Of a stretch of 32,489 nt of DNA, positions 1 to 8,985 are shown piece by piece. The position numbers and the translations under genes are program-made. The DNA comes from Cymbomonas tetramitiformis (taxonomy: Eukaryota > Chlorophyta > Pyramimonadophyceae > Pyramimonadales > Pyramimonadaceae). How positions within the stretch are numbered: position 1 is the stretch's first letter; the number at the start of each line of letters is the position of its first letter. Under the pieces are notes generated by a model. That model saw only the letters and a program-made list of their open reading frames with translations. It was not told the origin of the DNA and made no database searches. The stretch spans positions 1-32,489 of the forward strand of contig LGRX02035033.1 of NCBI GenBank assembly GCA_001247695.2. The letters run 5' to 3'.

Positions 1-919
1 AAACGTAGCGAAAGAAGCCGTACTTCGCGTTTTAGGATGCTCGGCCGGGAGTGAGTACCCTTGCGGTACTAAACGATTGCGTAGCGAGATGTACAGAGAT
101 GAGTCTCCGCCAAGTTTTCACGCAAAGTTAACGTAAGTTAACGTTGCGTGATAGCGCGTTTGGCGTTATTCCATCCGTATTCGCGGATGTGAGCAAGCCG
201 CGAAGGGGGTTCGCATTGCGGACTTCAAACGCGTTTTGGGCATCCGCGTTTCTGCGGATGCTCAAGACAACGACTGAAACTAACTTCATTACATACTTAT
301 AAAGTGTTGGAGAGAGTTGCACGCTGTTCGAACACTCATAAGTTTGAGACTGCAAAACGTTTGTTCCAATTGTCCCGTTTATAGCGGTACAATGATGAAA
401 ACGTGCGGGGATCTTTACGCACGCGCTCATCATGTCCAATAAAAAAGTTCACTACGGAAAACACAATGAAAAGTATCATTACGAAGTTATAGGTCTTATA
501 ACTTCGGAATAATATCATAATCATAGGCTCACCGTAGCAGAAATATCAAGTTATTTCTTTGAAAGCGGTGCTTGGGACGCAACATCGGGCTGAAAAACAC
601 AGAAGGTGCGAGTCGCTTTTCCGACGTGGCACGTAGATTTACAGTAGTCGGCAGAGAGTCGTCTCTCTCGAAAGCCGTCAAAAAAATCAGGCCTCCATTA
701 GATCGAAGGATGCACAGAGCAAGGTCTGACCGAAAGTCGACGAAAGATGCTTCATGTCACGAGATGTCACGGCCAAACTATTCCGTCGACTCCAAAAACT
801 CGGAAATGTTGGAGCGTGACATTGCCTGACATGCCCGTCGGCAGACGTCGACTTCCGTCGCCGCAGCCAATCAGCTTGCTGTGATCAAAAAACTGCCGAC
901 GCCGACTACAGTCGGGTAA
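1..919. repeat. Non-coding repeat unit, copy A (uninterrupted)
   Basis: This copy is nearly identical to copy B (1276-7976 with its two insertions removed). It starts at or beyond the window edge and the shared sequence ends at gggtaa (919). It codes for nothing recognisable. The first 270 bases hold a string of small hairpins: agtacc/ggtact near 54-70, cgcaaagttaac/gttaacgttgcg at about 121-149, catccg/cggatg near 172-189, gcgaa/ttcgc near 200-214, and gcatccgc/gcggatgc near 240-261. A 13-bp inverted pair lies at 479-509. Neither end shows TG/CA termini, so it does not look like an LTR. It could be a satellite monomer or a non-autonomous DNA element; the class is unknown. Confidence 0.8.
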
Positions 920-1275
920 GTCCGATTCTATGGATTGGTGTCACGTCACGTCACGGTGCGTCGGCCGTCGACGACTGTCACCAGTTTATAGAATGAACTT
1001 TTTCCATTAAGCCCTCCCCGACATGACGTAGATTCCCAATCGTAGGAAATATTCCTCCACATCAGAAATCGGAAAGACCGTGCGATTTTTCATCTGACCG
1101 GTGTGGTAAGCCTACTATCCCACCGTTGAGCGTTGACCCGGAAGGACCCTTTGAAACATGCGTCGGGCTGCTGTCCGCACATGAATTTTGGCAATTACTT
1201 TGCAAATTTCGCAAAATGTATCACAACATTTTAAACATGTATTCACTGTGATATATGTGCGTCGTTTGACACTCG
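920..1275. other. Spacer between the two repeat copies
   Basis: I see no gene here. The first bases (920-945, around gattctatggattggtgtca) resemble the reverse complement of a 27-bp motif tandemly repeated just after copy B (7974-8032). The two copies therefore end in related sequence placed in opposite orientation. The rest is AT-rich single-copy-looking DNA. Confidence 0.5.
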
Positions 1276-1553
1276 AAACGTAGCGAAAGAAGCCGTACTT
1301 CGCGTTTTAGGATGCTCGCCGGGAGTGAGTACCCTTGCGGTACTAAACGATTGCGTAGCGAGATGTACAGAGATGAGTCTCCGCCAAGTTTTCACGCAAA
1401 GTTAACTTAAGTTAACGTTGCGGGATAGCGCGTTTGGCGTTATTCCATCCGTATTCGCGGATGTGAGCAAGCCGCGAAGGGGGTTCGCATTGCGGACTTC
1501 AAACGCGTTTTGGGCATCCGCGTTTCTGCGGATGCTCAAGACAGCGACTGAAA

Positions 1554-1799
1554 TGACAAGAAGAGAGATATATATATGTCGATATATATGCTCGAATGCG
1601 TGTGTGCAGAACAGTCTCGCAGGGGCGGGTGTTCTCGGATACTAAGATGATATAAAATACTGAGTTAGGTGTTTTATAGCACACCGTGACACACGTGACA
1701 ACGGACACTGGTGACACATCGGGCTGAGGGGTGACAGATAGGAGACCCACTGTGCCCCCCCCTTACAGTGGGGGTGGCAAGATTGGGCTCCCCGTGACA
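1554..1799 (-). repeat. LTR of element 1 (3' LTR in element orientation)
   Basis: A direct repeat of 246 bp starting TGACAAG and ending CGTGACA on the plus strand. Inside are a TA-rich run near 1568-1587 and a short hairpin cactgt...acagtg near 1748-1770. Confidence 0.85.
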
Positions 1800-2015
1800 C
1801 CACCTCACCCCGTGGGGTTGAGGTGTCACCAGGCAAAGAGACAGGAGCAGTGCAGGGTCTAGGAGCCAAACTGGCCCGAGCAGTCCGGCATGTGCCATCC
1901 CAAATTGTCCAAAAGTCTTTTGCTAACTAAATCTAAAGAGTCCGGCTCCCTCGAGAGTCAATCACAAGCCGTGCTAGCATGGAGAAGGGTCCCTGCCGAA
2001 CTGCTTTGCCCAATC

Positions 2016-3593
2016 TTAATCTTGCTTTGCCGCAGAGCCGGATGTCGATGTACCCTGGAACTGCGGGATCCATGGGACGGTGCGGAGAGCCGGCCAGTCG
2101 GCGTCGTCGTCGTCCACGGAGGTGTTGGGCATGGGCCCCGGCTCGTCACGATCGAGCAAAGGGCGGAACGGGAATGCAGCCGCGCCATCGTCGCCATCGC
2201 CGGCATCGTCCTCAACCGCCGCATACTGCAACGAGGGTGAACCACGGCTCGCCGGAGGACCAGGGGCCGCGGCAGGAGGCACACCACCGGCGGGCTTAGC
2301 CCATGCAGCAACGGTGGGGCGCTTAGGCGCCTTCGGAGCATTGGGCGGCCCCCTGGAAGGCGCAAAGGACGCGGCGCATGCGTAGGGGCAAATCCCCTCT
2401 GTGTCGAGATGCCCATCGGTAACGCCCCACAGACGGAAGCAGGTGGTGCACGGATAGCCGACCCCTTCCCACATCAAGTGAGGGTTGCGGGGGACCTGGG
2501 CCGGCTTCCAATCTCCGACGGGCTTGGTGACGGACTTGGTGCGCATGGTGTTGAATGTGGCACCACCAGGTCCGTCCGCCCGTGCCCTGCCACCACCAGC
2601 GCCCGAGGATGCGGGAGTGGCCAGGCGGGAGAGGTGTCCCTCGGTCTGCCAGACTGTGGAAATGCGGAGGGCGAGGGTGGAGAATGTAAACCTTTGGCCA
2701 GCGGCGAGCTCACGTAGCACCACCAGATAAAGTGGGGATACGTGCGGGGAGCTCGCCGCTGACCGACTGAGAACGTGCTGGACGTCTTGCACACGTCCAG
2801 CGTCGTCGTAGTCGGGATGAAGGCGGTGATGTTTGTCGCCCAGGACGCGGAGAACCGTAAGCTGCGGGGCGGGGTCGGCGGTCTCGTCAATCTTCGTTTC
2901 CCGCAGCTTCGTCCAGAAGCGGAAAGTGTCGGGGTCCGTGGAGGCCTCGACGTGGTACCGTAAGCGCTGCAAGGCGCAACGTCCATCGCGGGGGTGGACT
3001 CGAGCGGACTCCTGGTAGAGCGCCAGAGCCGTGCCGTTGAGGACGCCCTTGAGAATGATGAAAATCAGCTCGTTCAGTGACCAGTGGTACTCGAGGTACT
3101 CGTGTTCCAGGTCGAAGAGCTTGTCGTACTCGAAGTGGGAGATGGGGGACAGGACGTGTCGAAGATTCCCAAGAAGGACCGCGAAGTCAGTCTCGGAGTC
3201 CTGGCCGTCCAGCGTGTACCCCCTCTGCGGCTTGAAGCCATGGGACTTGAGGACCTTAACGAGCTCCTCACCGTAGGTGAAGGCGTAGTCCAGCTTGTCG
3301 GTATACTCATACTGCTGGGTTGCCCGGACTGGGGTGGACTCCCAGACCGAGGCGTCCCGATGAAACTCGGCGGAGGTGGCAGCCAGCGAGATAAAAGTCG
3401 GCTTGCTGATAAGCGCTGACATGCGCACCACCGGATCTGGATTTTGCACTGGCGTGCGGGAACCCCCCAGCGGAGAAGGGGCCGCAGAGCCAGGGAGTGC
3501 AGAACCCGCAGGGGAGCCGGATGCAGCCGCGGCGGCACGCGCGGAGCGAAGGGCCCCCAATACAGGTCTAGGGCTTCGACGATTAGACACCAT
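2016..3593 (-). CDS. Gag-like protein of element 1
   Basis: Starting at the first ATG on the minus strand (3593), this is 525 residues. The frame is open further upstream, almost to the LTR, but without an ATG. The N-terminal ~60 residues are Ala/Ser/Pro-rich. A helical, charged middle (about residues 90-290) resembles the capsid-like part of retrotransposon Gag. A Cys/His cluster at about residues 382-406 has the pattern CxxC, then H, then CPxxxC (CTTCFRLW...GHLD...CPYAC) and is probably a zinc-binding nucleic-acid site. It differs from the canonical CCHC knuckle. The tail is Pro/Ala-rich and ends in an acidic stretch near DDDDADW. No protease, reverse transcriptase or integrase follows, so the element must borrow them. 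The role is inferred from position between LTRs and composition; I do not recognise a named family. Confidence 0.72.
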   Translation of the reverse strand: MVSNRRSPRPVLGALRSARAAAAASGSPAGSALPGSAAPSPLGGSRTPVQNPDPVVRMSALISKPTFISLAATSAEFHRDASVWESTPVRATQQYEYTDKLDYAFTYGEELVKVLKSHGFKPQRGYTLDGQDSETDFAVLLGNLRHVLSPISHFEYDKLFDLEHEYLEYHWSLNELIFIILKGVLNGTALALYQESARVHPRDGRCALQRLRYHVEASTDPDTFRFWTKLRETKIDETADPAPQLTVLRVLGDKHHRLHPDYDDAGRVQDVQHVLSRSAASSPHVSPLYLVVLRELAAGQRFTFSTLALRISTVWQTEGHLSRLATPASSGAGGGRARADGPGGATFNTMRTKSVTKPVGDWKPAQVPRNPHLMWEGVGYPCTTCFRLWGVTDGHLDTEGICPYACAASFAPSRGPPNAPKAPKRPTVAAWAKPAGGVPPAAAPGPPASRGSPSLQYAAVEDDAGDGDDGAAAFPFRPLLDRDEPGPMPNTSVDDDDADWPALRTVPWIPQFQGTSTSGSAAKQD

Positions 3594-3831
3594 GGCTGGA
3601 AGTACGTAATCGGGAATCTTGTAATCAGGGTAAAGACAACGGGGCTCAACTCCAGCCCAAATTGCCAACGGTTTGGTAATAAAATTTTGAACGCGGCCGC
3701 GATCTCCAACGGTGGCCGAGGTCTTAATGTGGTTGCGGACGGCGGTGTGCGTCAGCTGCCGGCGGCGTGCGGCGGTTACAAGGAGAATCGGCGTGCTCCC
3801 CAGGGATCCAAAGTAATAAACGAACACCCAC

Positions 3832-3849
3832 AAGTGGTGGCCGATAACC
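3832..3849 (-). other. Putative primer-binding site of element 1
   Basis: On the minus strand the bases after the LTR end (CTTGTCA) read GGTTATCGGCCACCAC. This closely matches GGTTATGGGCCCACCAC, the complement of the anticodon region of plant initiator tRNA-Met. Drosophila copia primes from such an internal tRNA site. Element 2 has a related sequence at the same place. Confidence 0.5.
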
Positions 3850-4099
3850 TGACAAGAAGAGAGATATATATATATGTCGATATATATGCTCGAATGCGTG
3901 TGTGCAGAACAGTCTCGCAGGGGCGGGTGTTCTCGGATACTAAGATGATATAAAATACTGAGTTAGGTGTTTTATAGCGAGCACACCGTGACACACGTGA
4001 CAACGGACACTGGTGACACATCGGGCTGAGGGGTGACAGACAGGAGACCCACTGTGCCCCCCCCTTACAGTGGGGGTGGCAAGATTGGGCTCCCCGTGA
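3850..4099 (-). repeat. LTR of element 1 (5' LTR in element orientation)
   Basis: The second copy of the element 1 LTR, 250 bp. Compared with 1554-1799 it has two extra bases in the TA run and gagc near 3980. It ends at cccgtga directly against the target duplication tgaaa, so the terminal CA is missing. Confidence 0.85.
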
Positions 4100-4600
4100 T
4101 GAAACTAACTTCATTACATACTTATAAAGTGTTGGAGAGAGTTGCACGCTGTTCGAACACTCATAAGTTTGAGACTGCAAAACGTTTGTTCCAATTGTCC
4201 CGTTTATAGCGGTACAATGATGAAAACGTGCGGGGATCTTTACGCACGCGCTCATCATGTCCAATAAAAAAGTTCACTCCGGAAAACACAATGAAAAGTA
4301 TCATTACGAAGTTATAGGTCTTATAACTTCGGAATAATATCATAATCATAGGCTCACCGTAGCAGAAATATCAAGTTATTTCTTTGAAAGCGGTGCCTGG
4401 GACGCAACATCAGGCTGAAAAACAACAAAGGCGAGAGTAGTTTCTCCGACGTGGCACGTAGATTTAGTCGGCAGAGAGTCGTCTCTCTCGAAAGCCGTCA
4501 AAAAAATCAGGCCTCCATTAGATCGAAGGATGCACAGAGCAAGGTCTGACCGAAAGTCGACGAAAGATGCTTCATGTCACGAGATGTCACGGCCAAACTA

Positions 4601-4836
4601 TGCGAGGACAGGTGTTCCGCTCGGGTAAAACATACTGGCTAAGCTCCCATAATCAGTCCGGCCGAGTGCTTTTATCATGCATCTCGGAAACCCGGATAAT
4701 ACGAAGTGATGACTGACAGTACAGTACTACTGTACTGTCATCCTAGCTACTAGCGGAGTCACGGTTCCGATCAGAGACGGGTCAGGCTAGGGGCTATCAG
4801 AGCCCATAATAATAACCCTGAACCTAAAGTCCAGCA
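4601..4836 (-). repeat. LTR of element 2 (3' LTR) with perfect internal palindrome
   Basis: TG...CA direct repeat. Positions 4714-4740 form a perfect inverted repeat: 13-bp arms (TGACAGTACAGTA) around a single C. The same palindrome is intact in the other LTR at 7707-7733. Confidence 0.9.
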
Positions 4837-5018
4837 CACCACCCGGAGCTGTGACTGTAGCTAATAGGGCTAGGCAAGCGGAGCTAATCAAGCAGATAAC
4901 AAACAACATTCTACTGGAAACAGATATACTTTAAGCTGGGTGCCCGGGGACTTGTCCCGGCACAACCCACCACTGCGGCTAAGGCTAATCACACCACCAG
5001 GATTTGAAGTTAGCAGAC

Positions 5019-6910
5019 TTAGCCACTGCAAAGCTGGTCGGCAGAGCCGAGTTCAGCAGACGGATTCCAAGGCAGGAAAACATCCGAAGTAAGTTGAGAT
5101 GAAACATCATAAGTGTTGACACCACCAGACCCAAGTGGGTCAGGCGGATCCCGGAGTGGAGTGGCAAGACTTTCAAATTGCAGAGCCGCTGAGGTCGATT
5201 GAGAAAAGAACGGTTCCACATCCCGCGGCGGCATTGACGAACCAGTAGTAATCACGGACGGGCAAAAGGAATCCAGTAATGCACCACCGGGATGAACCGC
5301 ACCGTAGCCGTAGGTGGCTCCGGGCTCAACCAGGCCCCTGACACCACCGCCGACCACGAGTGTCGGCATCGCCGTAGCACTGAACAGAAATGTAGCCACC
5401 ATGAAAAGAGTGAGCGCAAATTCGCCGATGCCAAATGGCCTGGAGCCTCTGGGGACTCCGAACCGCCGAAATGCCGCAGCTGCCGGCGGTGCACCCCCTT
5501 CATCCTCAGTCAGGCAGACATCAGGAGGGTAGTTGGAGCCCTCTCCATCGTCATCGGAGTCACACACTTCAACAGGCTCAGGGTCAATGTCAAGCCAGTC
5601 AGGGTGGACAGTGTTGAATGTTTTGAATGAATTGTCAGCAGGAGCCATCGGGCCGAGAGCCAGAGAGGCAGACGGCGGCACGAAGGCTGCATCGCTGACC
5701 TCCCGCAAGCCAATCGGCTTACCATGCACGGGTGCAGAGGCCTTCGGCAGCAGCTGCTTGCTGGCAGTCGGCTCAGCGACACCACCAGCAAGCGGACCGC
5801 CGACCTCAGCAAATGCAACACGGCCAATGGAAAGATGCTCAGCAGGCGCAGACTCAGCAGAGGCAGCAGCATCCTTGAACTGCTGCAGAGCCGTAGGCTC
5901 TGGAGCAAAGGAATGCGCAGACAGCTCACAGATTTCAGGTTGCCCCACGAGAGCACACAAGTGCTCCATGGACCCCTCATCCCCAGCGTCATAGTACCGC
6001 TGAAAACGAAGGGCAAGCACGTCGGAGTCATAAGACTCGACGGCTTGGCAGTAGGACGCCGAAATGGACAATGGGTGAGTGTCCTTGTGAGGACACTCAC
6101 TCAGCCAATGCTTTGACCCAACGGCGCGGCACTTCTCGTGCCTGCACGTTGGGACAAAGGTGCCAGACCGCTTGTCAAAAGCCACCTCCGAAGAGGCGGA
6201 ATGAGCAAGCGGTTGCACTCCAGGTCGGTGGAAGCCGCGCGGAGCGTGTTTCCCATGAGGTGGCTTGGAGCCACCCTTCTTAAGGGAATCCACATCCCGC
6301 TGCAACTTGACCAACTGAGAACTGAGCCGCTCGATGGCCGAAGCCAGGCCAGTGTCAGTGGTGCAAGATGCTACGGACATGGGGCGCCCCGCAGTGCGCT
6401 TGCCCGAGAGCCGCCCGCAGCGGTACTGCTCGCGCACGCGCGCCTGCAGGGTGAGCAGACTTACAGCCGCACGCTGGTCAGCTCGAGCAAACGAGTCAAC
6501 CAGCGTGGCGTAAGCCGGTCCAGACAGGGCAGAGAGGAATTGCCTTTTAACAGCGTCTTCGGGCAGCGTCTGCAGACGCTGCGCATCCCGAAGACAACTG
6601 TTAAAAAGACGAATGCCAGAGTCAGGGTCACTGTCATCTGAAATTCTCACGTCAAGCAGCTCAGTCAGAGACTCGAACGGAGTCGAATCATCAGCGAGCA
6701 TACGCACCACCTCGAGGGTGGCACGTTTGCCGTCAGCAGGAACATCAGCCCCAGAAGCCTCCACCCAATTACGGGCAGGAGACCCTGGCGCAGTCAGCAG
6801 CAACAGCACAGAATACAACAGCTCATTCGCAGCAGTCATGACAGGGACATTGGCAGCAGACAGCTCAAACAGGGGTGCAAGTGCCTGCGACTGCAGCGTG
6901 AAAAGCTGCT
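5019..6910 (-). CDS. Gag-like protein of element 2, main part
   Basis: An open frame of about 630 codons, with the first internal ATG at 6839. Counting from that Met: residues 1-140 are helical Gag-like sequence, and about 168-192 form a probable coiled coil (ERLSSQLVKLQRDVDSLKK). About 232-255 hold a CX4CX6HX4C zinc-knuckle variant (CRHEKCRAVGSKHWLSEC). A long Ala/Pro-rich region follows, then an acidic patch (CDSDDDGEG). A hydrophobic stretch at about 471-496 (FALTLFMVATFLFSA) could span a membrane. Near 518-533, LLDSFCPSVIT loosely resembles a degenerate aspartic-protease site in which the usual D-S/T-G is DSF. It belongs in frame behind the segment ending near 6912. Function as Gag is inferred from knuckle, coiled coil and LTR context. 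Confidence 0.7.
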
Positions 6911-7195
6911 GAACTCGGAAACCAGCTGCGAAAAAATGTCCGAAGCCGACGATTCATTGCCATGAAATTTTGCTGTTTTGTCTCCCAGAACTTTAGTGGC
7001 TGCTGTCTTTGCGCACTGAACATCGAATGAGTCTTTTCGTAACCGCTGAACGAGCGTCGCAGCCGCAGCCGATTCGTCAGCCGAAGCCAAATGCGGCGTT
7101 GTAGGGGTAGCCGAATTTAGTGCCCCAACATCATCGAAAATAGTTGCCAACTTACGCGCTCTAGCGCGCGTACGTGGTCTTGGCGTTGTGTCCAT
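6836..7195 (-). CDS. N-terminal part of element 2 Gag (before frameshift)
   Basis: ATG at 7195 opens a basic N-terminus rich in Pro and Arg. A helical segment follows that includes FDVQ and FHGNESSASD motifs. Both motifs recur in the decayed relative at 26175-26770 (FDVK, FPGNESRASL), which supports this as the true protein start. The frame runs into out-of-frame sequence after QLVSEF near 6912 and stops at 6836. The next frame carries the natural continuation. A single-base deletion in the GAGTTCAGCAGC region is the simplest cause. I see no slippery heptamer that would argue for programmed frameshifting. Confidence 0.68.
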   Translation of the reverse strand: MDTTPRPRTRARARKLATIFDDVGALNSATPTTPHLASADESAAAATLVQRLRKDSFDVQCAKTAATKVLGDKTAKFHGNESSASDIFSQLVSEFSSFSRCSRRHLHPCLSCLLPMSLS

Positions 7196-7573
7196 TCTTA
7201 AAATGACGGTGAGATGGGATTGCGGGCTAGCGGTGCGACAGTAACGGACAATCTCGCAGCGGCCATTTCCTGCAGGAGCCTCAGTAAGTAACAACATAAT
7301 CAAGCAGGTCATGAGCCGAGTGGCTAATCGTGGGAGCGACCCACAAAACGCGGAGTGTCCTGCCCGCTGATCAAACGGAACGTAAAACATAACCATACTC
7401 AGCGACGATACTCTGCCGAATAAATGCCGAAAAAAAAAACTGATCTCCACTTCAAAAGGAGGCCATACTGCGGAGAGAAAGCTACTGTCTAAGGGGGCGC
7501 CCACCCCATCTCTGTGTCAAAACTTAGCCAATCATGGCAACAGCTTGGCGCTGTGCCATCAGAATTACTAGGG

Positions 7574-7593
7574 AAGTGGTGACGCGCATAACC
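7574..7593 (-). other. Putative primer-binding site of element 2
   Basis: On the minus strand GGTTATGCGCGTCACCAC directly follows the LTR end CCTCGCA. Its first six bases and its CACCACTT core are shared with element 1. It resembles the complement of the initiator tRNA-Met anticodon arm, as in copia. Confidence 0.5.
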
Positions 7594-7829
7594 TGCGAGG
7601 ACAAGTGTTCCGCTCGGGTAAAACAAACTGGCTAAGCTCCCATAATCAGTCCGGCCGAGTGCTTTTATCATGCATCTCGGAAACCCGGATAATACGAAGT
7701 GATGACTGACAGTACAGTACTACTGTACTGTCATCCTAGCTACTAGCGGAGTCACGGTTCCGATCAGAGACGGGTCAGGCTAGGGGCTATCAGAGCCCAT
7801 AATAATAACCCTGAACCTAAAGTCCAGCA
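7594..7829 (-). repeat. LTR of element 2 (5' LTR)
   Basis: The second LTR copy, 236 bp, abutting the right-hand target duplication AACTA. It carries the palindrome at 7707-7733. Confidence 0.9.
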
Positions 7830-7973
7830 AACTATTCCGTCGACTCCAAAAACTCGGAAATGTTGGAGCGTGACATTGCCTGGCATGCCCGTCGGCAGAC
7901 GTCGACTTCCGTCGCCGCAGCCAATCAGCTTGCTGTGATCAAAAAACTGCCGACGCCGCGGACTACAGTCGGG

Positions 7974-8032
7974 TAACCTGACACCAAACCATAGAATCAG
8001 CCTAACCTGACACCAAACCATAGAATCAGCCT
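7974..8032. repeat. 27-bp tandem duplication
   Basis: Two head-to-tail copies of taacctgacaccaaaccata plus seven bases end copy B. The reverse complement of the unit resembles the sequence after copy A (about 920-945). Confidence 0.7.
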
Positions 8033-8064
8033 GTGTCACTGTATCGTCAATCGTGTATGGACTC

Positions 8065-8255
8065 GATACGGGTCATTTGCGTATTCAATTGGAACAATTA
8101 TTTAATTCCGAAGCTGGTGACTAATTCCGTCCCATACTTAAGAAACGAAATAAATACAACCGTCTCGGACCCCCCCATACTTAAGGTGAATATTTTTCGC
8201 TGACTAAAATAAAAATAACCCCCCCCGACGAATTGAATACGCAATGACTTGTATC
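8065..8255. mobile_element. Small inverted-repeat element (MITE-like)
   Basis: Left end 8065-8090 (gatac, then gtcatttgcgtattcaatt) and right end 8231-8255 are imperfect inverted repeats of about 25 bp. One base is missing on the right and two differ. The 140-bp centre is AT-rich and non-coding, with poly-C runs and a repeated ccatacttaag. I could not define a target duplication, so the MITE class is inference. Confidence 0.45.
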
Positions 8256-8985
8256 ATATCAGGTCGACGCGACGGAGCCCCAAGAAAGAAGAGTGACACT
8301 GTAACGCGACTCTCGCGCTGGCTGGTCGCGAATCGCCCAACGCTCGGAGCCCCCTGAAACCTCTCGTCTGGTGATCTCATCTGGCGTGGGCACGACAAGT
8401 GTATATCGTTTGTATTATCAATTATGTATGAGAAGAGTTAGAATTCGTTTATGGTAGGTGTTAAGAGTTAGAGTCTCTCAGGTCAGGCGTGAAGAAGATA
8501 CAAGTCTACAGTCTAGTGTCTCCGAGTTTTCATAATTGAAACCATGAAAGTATATCGAAAGCGTTGGAGAGTATTTTCTAAACTCACAATCGATTGCGTC
8601 CACGTTACATAAGCATACACGAAGGCCCAAGCCTCTACGAATCTTCTCCATACCTGAGAAGTATACTCACCTTCCTTCTACTTAATTTGAATTAAGTAGA
8701 AAACGGTGAAATAGGGAGGAGAGTCAGCAGACGATAGGTAGTGGTTCCAAAGGGTATTTCCAGAACGACGAGGAAATACTCCGCCTCCTGTCTGTGATAG
8801 CAACTTTCACTTGCTGGTCCATACGTTTCACTTTATGCCACCTCTCTCAAGCTCTTCTCAAACCGTTCGACCTCTTCAAGAACAAAGCAGCTTCAAGAGC
8901 ATGGAATAGCCTCGCAGCGTGGAACTGATCTGTCACGCGTCACGAAAACGTGTATACTCGTTCAAGCTCTGACGCGATACTTTAT
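8256..8985. other. Intergenic region upstream of the ABCG gene
   Basis: No gene is apparent. A perfect palindrome with 12-bp arms and a 2-base centre lies at 8676-8701 (TTCTACTTAATT ... AATTAAGTAGAA). The promoter and 5' UTR of the gene starting at 8986 should be here, but I see no convincing core element. Confidence 0.5.

Larger units (their letters stand above)
1554..4099 (-). mobile_element. Non-autonomous LTR retrotransposon, element 1 (Gag-only)
   Basis: Direct LTRs at 1554-1799 and 3850-4099 are near identical. Differences are a 4-bp gagc indel, a dinucleotide indel in a TA run and scattered substitutions. The insertion is flanked by TGAAA (1549-1553 and 4100-4104), and copy A shows the unoccupied site with one TGAAA. 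The left LTR has TG...CA ends; the right one has lost its terminal CA. Read on the minus strand, a purine-rich stretch (GGGGTGAGGTGG) precedes the 3' LTR. The sequence GGTTATCGGCCACCAC follows the 5' LTR at the primer-site position. The interior holds one Gag-like gene and no pol domains, which matches TR-GAG type elements. High LTR identity implies recent insertion. Confidence 0.88.
4601..7829 (-). mobile_element. Non-autonomous LTR retrotransposon, element 2 (Gag-only)
   Basis: LTRs of 236 bp each lie at 4601-4836 and 7594-7829. They begin TGCGAGGAC and end CCAGCA, so have TG...CA termini. I count only two substitutions between them (a/g at 4611 versus 7604, and t/a in aacatac versus aacaaac). 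The flanking 5-bp duplication is AACTA (4596-4600 and 7830-7834); copy A at about 778 shows the single unoccupied site. In element orientation the 5' LTR is followed by GGTTATGCGCGTCACCAC, and the 3' LTR is preceded by GGGTGGTG. It carries one Gag-like gene, split over two frames, and no reverse transcriptase or integrase. The insertion looks very recent. Confidence 0.9.
1276..7976. repeat. Non-coding repeat unit, copy B, split by two LTR elements
   Basis: Pieces 1276-1553, 4100-4600 and 7830-7976 line up consecutively with copy A at 1-278, about 274-784 and about 775-919. The interruptions are exactly element 1 and element 2, each flanked by a 5-bp target duplication. Small differences from copy A include a 7-bp indel near 645 versus 4467, and single-base changes. 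Copy A is thus a natural empty-site control for both insertions. Confidence 0.85.

Noticed and set aside
479..509. A true loxP site or vector contamination
   Set aside because: The arms are in the wrong order, the spacer is 5 bp rather than 8, and the sequence lies inside a native repeat present twice.
572..829. 85-codon open frame in copy A
   Set aside because: It begins at a non-ATG codon, and copy B has indels that break it; no recognisable similarity.
1..919. Copies A and B as LTRs of one larger element
   Set aside because: No TG/CA ends, no target duplication, no primer site or coding sequence in the 356-bp gap. A duplicated repeat unit explains them better.
1890..3276. Plus-strand frames inside element 1
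   Set aside because: They overlap the 525-codon minus-strand Gag gene, which has zinc-binding and acidic features and the right orientation relative to primer site and polypurine tract.
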